Source of the DNA: Negativibacillus massiliensis
Lineage (GTDB): Bacteria; Bacillota; Clostridia; Oscillospirales; Ruminococcaceae
Length of the DNA: 64,000 nucleotides
Assembly (NCBI RefSeq): GCF_900148495.1
Contig: NZ_FTRU01000007.1
Location: forward strand, 599,027-663,026
Reading direction: 5' to 3'
Shown: in pieces, positions 60,180 to 64,000 of the stretch
Layout: each line of letters begins with the position of its first letter
Numbering within the stretch: the stretch's first letter is position 1
The notes under the pieces: generated by a model
The model's database searches: none
Told to the model about the DNA's origin: nothing
The model's input: the letters and a program-made list of their open reading frames with translations, nothing else
Made by a program: the position numbers and the translations under genes

Positions 60180-60725
60180 GCGGGTTGAACCCGCCGACCA
60201 TTTCGTGCTTTGGTTTGGTGTGAAATGGCAGTTTCAGCACACGGCAATCGCTCGTGTTAACACACTCGCTCGGTAGGCGAAAACTTTGGTTTCGTTTCGT
60301 CGAAACTTTTTTCCTCTCGCTACCCGTCTTTGCGCCGTAGGCGAAGGGCAAAATTTCACTTTCCATTTTTGGAGAATCGAATGAAATTCGATTCTCCTGG
60401 TGACGGTGCATTATTTTGATTTGAGCAGTTTACTCTAACCGTCACCTTTGCCCTCGAGAATGTCGCTGCGCTCCATTCTCCGAATGAGAAAACCAAAGCT
60501 TCCTACCAAACCAAAGCGCGAATGGGCAATGTTTCACTTTCCATTTTTGGAGAATCGAATTTCATTCGATTCTCCTGGTGACGGTGCATTGTTTTGATTT
60601 GAGCAGTTTACTCTAACCGTTTACTCTAACCGTCACCTTTGCCCCCGAGAATGTCGCTTCGCTCCATTCTCCAAACTACCCGTCTTTGCGCCATAGGCGA
60701 ACAGGGTCCAGCTTCAAGCTGGGGG
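60180..60725. repeat. Mosaic element with a duplicated three-way-junction unit
   Basis: Opens with GCGGGTTGAACCCGC and the block with GTGAAATGGCAGTTTCAGC and GTTAACACACTCGCTCG. Two direct copies of a unit follow: copy 1 GGGCAAA (60346) to TTTGCCC (60453), copy 2 GGGCAAT (60524) to TTTGCCC (60644). Each encloses GGAGAATCGAAT/ATTCGATTCTCC and GGTGACGGT/ACCGTCACC hairpins and is followed by GAGAATGTCGCT. Copy 2 has a 13-bp tandem duplication (GTTTACTCTAACC, 60606-60631). It closes with CCAGCTTCAAGCTGG. No credible gene. Confidence 0.85.
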
Positions 60726-60726
60726 C

Positions 60727-60755
60727 TTGTAAAAATGGGGATTTTCATATATTAT
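60727..60755 (+). promoter_or_regulatory. Promoter of pyrK-pyrD
   Basis: TTGTAA (60727-60732) and TATTAT (60750-60755), spacing 17. The leader has a hairpin GTCCTGC/GCAGGAC (60774-60810) of unknown role; it does not match the PyrR-binding consensus I know. Confidence 0.6.
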
Positions 60756-60851
60756 AGTAAATAATAATGGGGTGTCCTGCGGTGATGGGATTCTAAACCA
60801 TGAGCAGGACCGTAGTTTAACAGAAACTGTGAAACGAACGGGGGATTTATC

Positions 60852-61625
60852 GTGGAATATTTACAGGGAACTTACCGCGTTGTAAAAATTCGTCCGGGCT
60901 GCATGTGTGACTTTACCATCGAGTGTCCGGAAATTGCGGCTCTGTCCAAAGCAGGTCAGTTTGTTCATATCCGTGTGCCGGGATTTACTCTGCGCAGACC
61001 AATTTCTATCTGTGAGGTGGACAAGCAGGCAGGTACCATCCGTATTCTGTTTGATATCCGCGGCGAAGGCACCAAGGTGCTTGCCAACACCAAGGAGGGC
61101 GACCTTCTGGATGTGATGGGACCATTGGGCAACGGCTTTGAACTGCTCGATCCGAGCAAAAAAGCAGTTGTAGTCGGCGGCGGCATCGGCGTGCCTCCAA
61201 TGCTTGAGACTGCAAAATCCTATGGTGAAAACGCAACTGCTATTCTGGGATTCAGAAGTGAGGACAAGATTGTGCTGACTGATGACTTCACAGCGCAGAA
61301 AAACCGCGTGATGCTGTGCACTGATGACGGTTCCGCAGGTCACCATGGTTTGGTTACCGATCTTTTGAAAGTTCGGATGGAAGAGGAAAAACCGGACATC
61401 GTTTATGCGTGTGGACCGAAGATCATGCTCAAGTTCGTGGCAAAGATGTGCGAGGAATACGGCGTTCGCTGCCAGGTTTCTCTGGAAGAGCGCATGGCGT
61501 GCGGTGTAGGTGCTTGTCTGGGATGTGCAACACCGATTAAAGCAGATGACGGTTCGATTACCTATCTGCATGTCTGCAAGAACGGTCCTGTATTTGAGGC
61601 AGAAAGGGTGGTATTCGATGAGTAA
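60852..61625 (+). CDS. pyrK: Dihydroorotate dehydrogenase B, electron transfer subunit
   Basis: A 257-residue flavoprotein. FAD domain with LRRPISICEVD, NAD-binding GGGIGVPPMLETAK, and a C-terminal 2Fe-2S motif C-G-V-G-A-C-L-G-C with a fourth Cys in YLHVCKNGP. It passes electrons from PyrD to NAD+ in pyrimidine synthesis. GTG start at 60852. It overlaps pyrD by eight bases, so the two subunits are translationally coupled. Confidence 0.95.
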   Translation: MEYLQGTYRVVKIRPGCMCDFTIECPEIAALSKAGQFVHIRVPGFTLRRPISICEVDKQAGTIRILFDIRGEGTKVLANTKEGDLLDVMGPLGNGFELLDPSKKAVVVGGGIGVPPMLETAKSYGENATAILGFRSEDKIVLTDDFTAQKNRVMLCTDDGSAGHHGLVTDLLKVRMEEEKPDIVYACGPKIMLKFVAKMCEEYGVRCQVSLEERMACGVGACLGCATPIKADDGSITYLHVCKNGPVFEAERVVFDE

Positions 61626-62529
61626 TTTAAAAGTTAATATCGCCGGCGTGGAATTTAAAAATCCAGTCATCACAGCATCGGGCTGTTTTGGCTTTGGAAG
61701 AGAATATGAATGTGTTTATCCACTGGAGCGTCTGGGCGGAATCTCGTTAAAAGGTATGACCTTTAAAGAGCGTCTGGGCAACCCTCCACCGAGAATTGCC
61801 GAAACTCCGAGCGGCATGCTCAACTCGGTTGGTTTGCAGAATCCTGGTGTGGAGCATTTTCTCAAACATGATATGCCATATCTTGCAACCAAGGATACAG
61901 TAAAGATCGCGAATATTGCAGGCAGCTGCATTGAGGATTACTGTGCAATTGCAGAGCGTCTGAGCGAAAGTGAAATTGATATGTTTGAGCTGAACATCTC
62001 CTGTCCAAACGTAAAACAGGGCGGTGTTGCTTTCGGTACCAGCTGTGAAAACGCAGCTCATGTTGTAAAAGAAGTTCGCAAGTATGCGAAAAAACCAATG
62101 ATCGTAAAACTTTCTCCGAATGTAACCGATATTGCTTCGATTGCACAGGCAGTTGAGGCAGAGGGTGCAGATGCAGTATCTCTGATCAATACTCTGCTCG
62201 GTATGAGAATTGATATCAATACCCGCCGTCCAATCCTCAAGAACAATGTGGGTGGTCTGTCCGGTCCGGCAGTATTCCCGGTAGCGGTAAGAATGGTATG
62301 GCAGGTAGCAAACCGCGTGAAGATTCCGGTTATCGGCATGGGCGGCATTGAAAAATGGCAGGATGCAATCGAAATGATGATGGCAGGTGCCAATGCAATC
62401 CAGATCGGTGCAGCGATGTTCTATAATCCAAAAGCACCAATTGAAGTTATTGATGGAATGAATCAGTGGCTGGAGGACAATCATATCTCTGACATCAATG
62501 AGATTGTCGGTACCGTTCAGCCTTGGTAG
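61618..62529 (+). CDS. pyrD: Dihydroorotate dehydrogenase B, catalytic subunit
   Basis: A 303-residue FMN barrel oxidising dihydroorotate to orotate. NPVITASGCFGFGREY, the catalytic cysteine in LNISCPNVKQGG, MIVKLSPNVTD, GGLSGPAVFPVAVRMVWQV, and GMGGIEKWQDAIEMMMAGA are typical of the class 1B enzyme, which needs PyrK. ATG 61618 lies inside the end of pyrK. The mosaic element start CCAGGCTGAGCCTGG follows the TAG stop by four bases. Confidence 0.96.
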   Translation: MSNLKVNIAGVEFKNPVITASGCFGFGREYECVYPLERLGGISLKGMTFKERLGNPPPRIAETPSGMLNSVGLQNPGVEHFLKHDMPYLATKDTVKIANIAGSCIEDYCAIAERLSESEIDMFELNISCPNVKQGGVAFGTSCENAAHVVKEVRKYAKKPMIVKLSPNVTDIASIAQAVEAEGADAVSLINTLLGMRIDINTRRPILKNNVGGLSGPAVFPVAVRMVWQVANRVKIPVIGMGGIEKWQDAIEMMMAGANAIQIGAAMFYNPKAPIEVIDGMNQWLEDNHISDINEIVGTVQPW

Positions 62530-62531
62530 CC

Positions 62532-62640
62532 ACCAGGCTGAGCCTGGACGCTGTTCGCGTTATCGGTTTAGTGCAAACCTGAGAGTCTCGCTCTCGCGCA
62601 GGTCGCTTGTCTTCGCCTGCGCTCGTTGGAGCACACCGCA
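62532..62640. repeat. Short mosaic element downstream of pyrD
   Basis: CCAGGCTGAGCCTGG, GACGCTGTTCGCG as after tsaD, then CGCTCTCGCGCAGG and CCTGCGCTCGTTGGAG. A truncated member of the family. Confidence 0.75.
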
Positions 62641-62702
62641 GCAATAAATACAACGATAAAAACAAGGAAAGGAAGAGAGCCTCGCCTTGGGCGGGAAACA
62701 AG

Positions 62703-63401
62703 ATGACAATTTTATATCTGATCAGACATGGTGAAACCGGCGGAAATTATGAAGGAAGGTTTCAGGGGATCATCGATAACCCGCTCAATGAGTACGGAAT
62801 CCGTCAGGCAAAGATGTTAGGTGAGGCATTCAGTCTTTCCAAAATCGATGTGCTGTACACGAGTCCTTTGCAGCGGGCCAAAAAGACCGCAGAGATCATT
62901 GCGGAAATGCATGGTTTGGAAAAACTGTCTCCAATTGTGGATGAAGGTTTAATAGAGCTTAATGGAGGACTGCTGGAAGGCAGAAAATTCAGTGAGCTTG
63001 CGAAGGAATATCCAGAAGTAATGGAAGCCATGCACAGCTGTCCTGCATCAATGGAGTGTCCGGGTGGAGAATCGATGCGTGATGTATCGGAACGAATCGT
63101 GAAAACGATTGATCGTCTGGTGGAACAAAATAAGGGAAAGGTGATTGTGGCGGTAAGCCATGGAATCATTATTTCTTCTTATATCCATTTTGCAAGCGGA
63201 AAACCGTTTGAGGAGATGTCCAACAGTATGGTTGCCAATGCATCTGTAAGCAAGTTCCTGTTTAACGATGATATGATTGTTTGTATGGAGTATGCGGATG
63301 ATCGTCGCCATATGAAGCATGGAACCTATCTGGAAACCACTGGATTTGAAAAACATGAGTGTCCTAATCCAGACCCTTATGCAGTGGAGAATCAAAATTA
63401 A
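62703..63401 (+). CDS. Histidine phosphatase family protein (phosphoglycerate mutase-like)
   Basis: A 232-residue enzyme with the RHG motif in LYLIRHGETGGNYEGRFQG at the N-terminus, SPLQRAKKTAEIIAE, the acid-base Glu in DEGLIELNGGLLEGR, and the second catalytic His in VAVSHGIIISSYIHF. The family covers cofactor-dependent phosphoglycerate mutases and many small-molecule phosphatases; the substrate is not predictable. The ribosome site is weak (GGGCGGGAAA). The frame is open upstream through the mosaic repeat, but I take ATG 62703 as the start. Confidence 0.87.
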   Translation: MTILYLIRHGETGGNYEGRFQGIIDNPLNEYGIRQAKMLGEAFSLSKIDVLYTSPLQRAKKTAEIIAEMHGLEKLSPIVDEGLIELNGGLLEGRKFSELAKEYPEVMEAMHSCPASMECPGGESMRDVSERIVKTIDRLVEQNKGKVIVAVSHGIIISSYIHFASGKPFEEMSNSMVANASVSKFLFNDDMIVCMEYADDRRHMKHGTYLETTGFEKHECPNPDPYAVENQN

Positions 63402-63428
63402 ATTGAAAAATAGTATGATTTTTTCAGG

Positions 63429-63463
63429 AAAAGGGGATAAACTGTCGGTTTATCCCCTTTTTT
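63429..63463 (+). terminator. Terminator of the histidine phosphatase gene
   Basis: AAAAGGGGATAAA and TTTATCCCCTTTT with T6. Confidence 0.9.
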
Positions 63464-63549
63464 ACACCTCAAAAACCCGCATAGATAAGGGAAAAAGAGG
63501 GGATTTCCCACTTTTTTGAAAAAAATCTGGATTTTTTTTAAAAAAGGTG

Positions 63550-63578
63550 TTGACAAAACAGTTTGGGCATGATATTAT
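63550..63578 (+). promoter_or_regulatory. rRNA operon promoter P1
   Basis: TTGACA (63550-63555), 17-base spacer, TATTAT (63573-63578). Confidence 0.85.
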
Positions 63579-63701
63579 ATATGAGCTGTCAGCGAGACAG
63601 CGACACACGAGAGCTTGAAAAGCTCATAAGTAAGCCAAAAACAAGCGATTTCGATTGAAACTTCGGTTTCAAAAAGAAATTAAAAACTTTGAAAAAAGTG
63701 C

Positions 63702-63730
63702 TTGACAAGCTGAAAACAGTGTGATATAAT
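63702..63730 (+). promoter_or_regulatory. rRNA operon promoter P2
   Basis: TTGACA (63702-63707), 17-base spacer, TATAAT (63725-63730), a consensus promoter 200 bases before the 16S gene. The leader that follows has complementary segments (CAAAGAA/TTTCTTTG) and an AACAAC-GAAA-GTTGTT tetraloop hairpin at about 63908-63921, likely for processing. Confidence 0.9.
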
Positions 63731-63930
63731 AAATGAGTTCACTTCGGTGAACGAAAAGCACAGGACCTTGAAAATTGAACAACATGAAAGCAAACAATCA
63801 TGATGATTGCAAAGAATCAAGTTAATTTCTTTGAAGCTTAAAGTACTTTACAAACGCAAGTGATTTCGTTTGGAGGTTAAGTTTCAAATTCTTTTATATG
63901 ATTAAAACAACGAAAGTTGTTGTAATACCA

Positions 63931-64000
63931 TTTACAAAGAGTTTGATCCTGGCTCAGGACGAACGCTGGCGGCGCGCCTAACACATGCAAGTCGAACGGA
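63931..64000 (+). rRNA. 16S ribosomal RNA (partial, first 70 bases)
   Basis: Contains AGAGTTTGATCCTGGCTCAG, the universal 16S start, then GACGAACGCTGGCGGCGCGC, a Clostridia-type sequence. The gene runs off the right edge. The exact mature 5' end is set by analogy to other Firmicutes. Confidence 0.97.

Noticed and set aside
60727..60851. PyrR attenuator upstream of pyrK
   Set aside because: A single 7-bp hairpin without a following T run and no match to the PyrR-binding sequence.

Overview
The window looks like chromosomal DNA of a spore-forming, Gram-positive anaerobe of the class Clostridia, most likely Oscillospiraceae (Ruminococcaceae). The evidence is the spoIIAA-spoIIAB-sigF locus, a class B sortase, T-box control of aspS, a QueT gene with a candidate preQ1-III type leader (a class known from Ruminococcaceae), consistent AGGAGG ribosome binding sites, and the first 70 bases of a 16S rRNA gene at the right edge. 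The family assignment is an inference. I see no prophage, insertion sequence with transposase, CRISPR array or plasmid gene.

Layout. 1-0.9 kb (minus): rpmG-secE-nusG, with nusG running off the left edge. 1.5-5.8 kb (plus): ddl-murI-DUF1934-argS. 6.4-8.7 kb: a homocysteine methyltransferase-type protein and a lipoprotein. 9.1-10.5 kb: the forespore sigma-F locus. 11.3-15.7 kb (minus): a tandem GNAT protein, lysC, hom and an ACT-domain protein. 16.1-18.4 kb: cinA and sortase B. 19-25.2 kb: dusB, a Nudix hydrolase, polA, rimI and tsaD. 26-32.6 kb: an FMN reductase, a CatA-type acetyltransferase behind a broken XRE-cupin regulator gene, a GH13 enzyme and glgP. 33-37.9 kb: zapA, a GNAT protein, a U32 protein, dut and maf. 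38-43.1 kb: mreB-mreC-mreD and a penicillin-binding protein 2 that carries a rubredoxin-like metal ribbon. 43.4-48 kb: mgsA, then an Asp T-box followed by tandem GNAT, a HisRS-like protein and aspS. 48.1-52.6 kb: a metallopeptidase, three membrane or secreted proteins and a Cof-type phosphatase. 52.6-58.4 kb: a probable peptide-signalling island (ABC exporter, two paralogous XRE-TPR regulators, a 61-aa secreted peptide precursor with an operator). 58.8-63.4 kb: tRNA-Arg, queT, pyrK-pyrD and a histidine phosphatase. 63.5-64 kb: tandem rRNA promoters and the 16S start.

Several clusters work together. ddl/murI and mreBCD/PBP2 supply wall precursors and the elongation machinery. lysC/hom/ACT make a threonine/methionine branch. 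GH13 plus glgP degrade alpha-glucan. pyrK/pyrD, dut and maf serve pyrimidine supply and nucleotide sanitation. rimI and tsaD are neighbours, as they often are.

The most unusual feature of the non-coding DNA is a family of long intergenic mosaics built of short perfect hairpins. They usually start just after a stop codon (argS, sigF, polA, tsaD, dut, pyrD). Equivalent hairpins at different loci have different stems with compensating changes. The other highlights are the secreted-peptide/regulator pair at 57.2-58.4 kb and the metal-ribbon insertion in PBP2.
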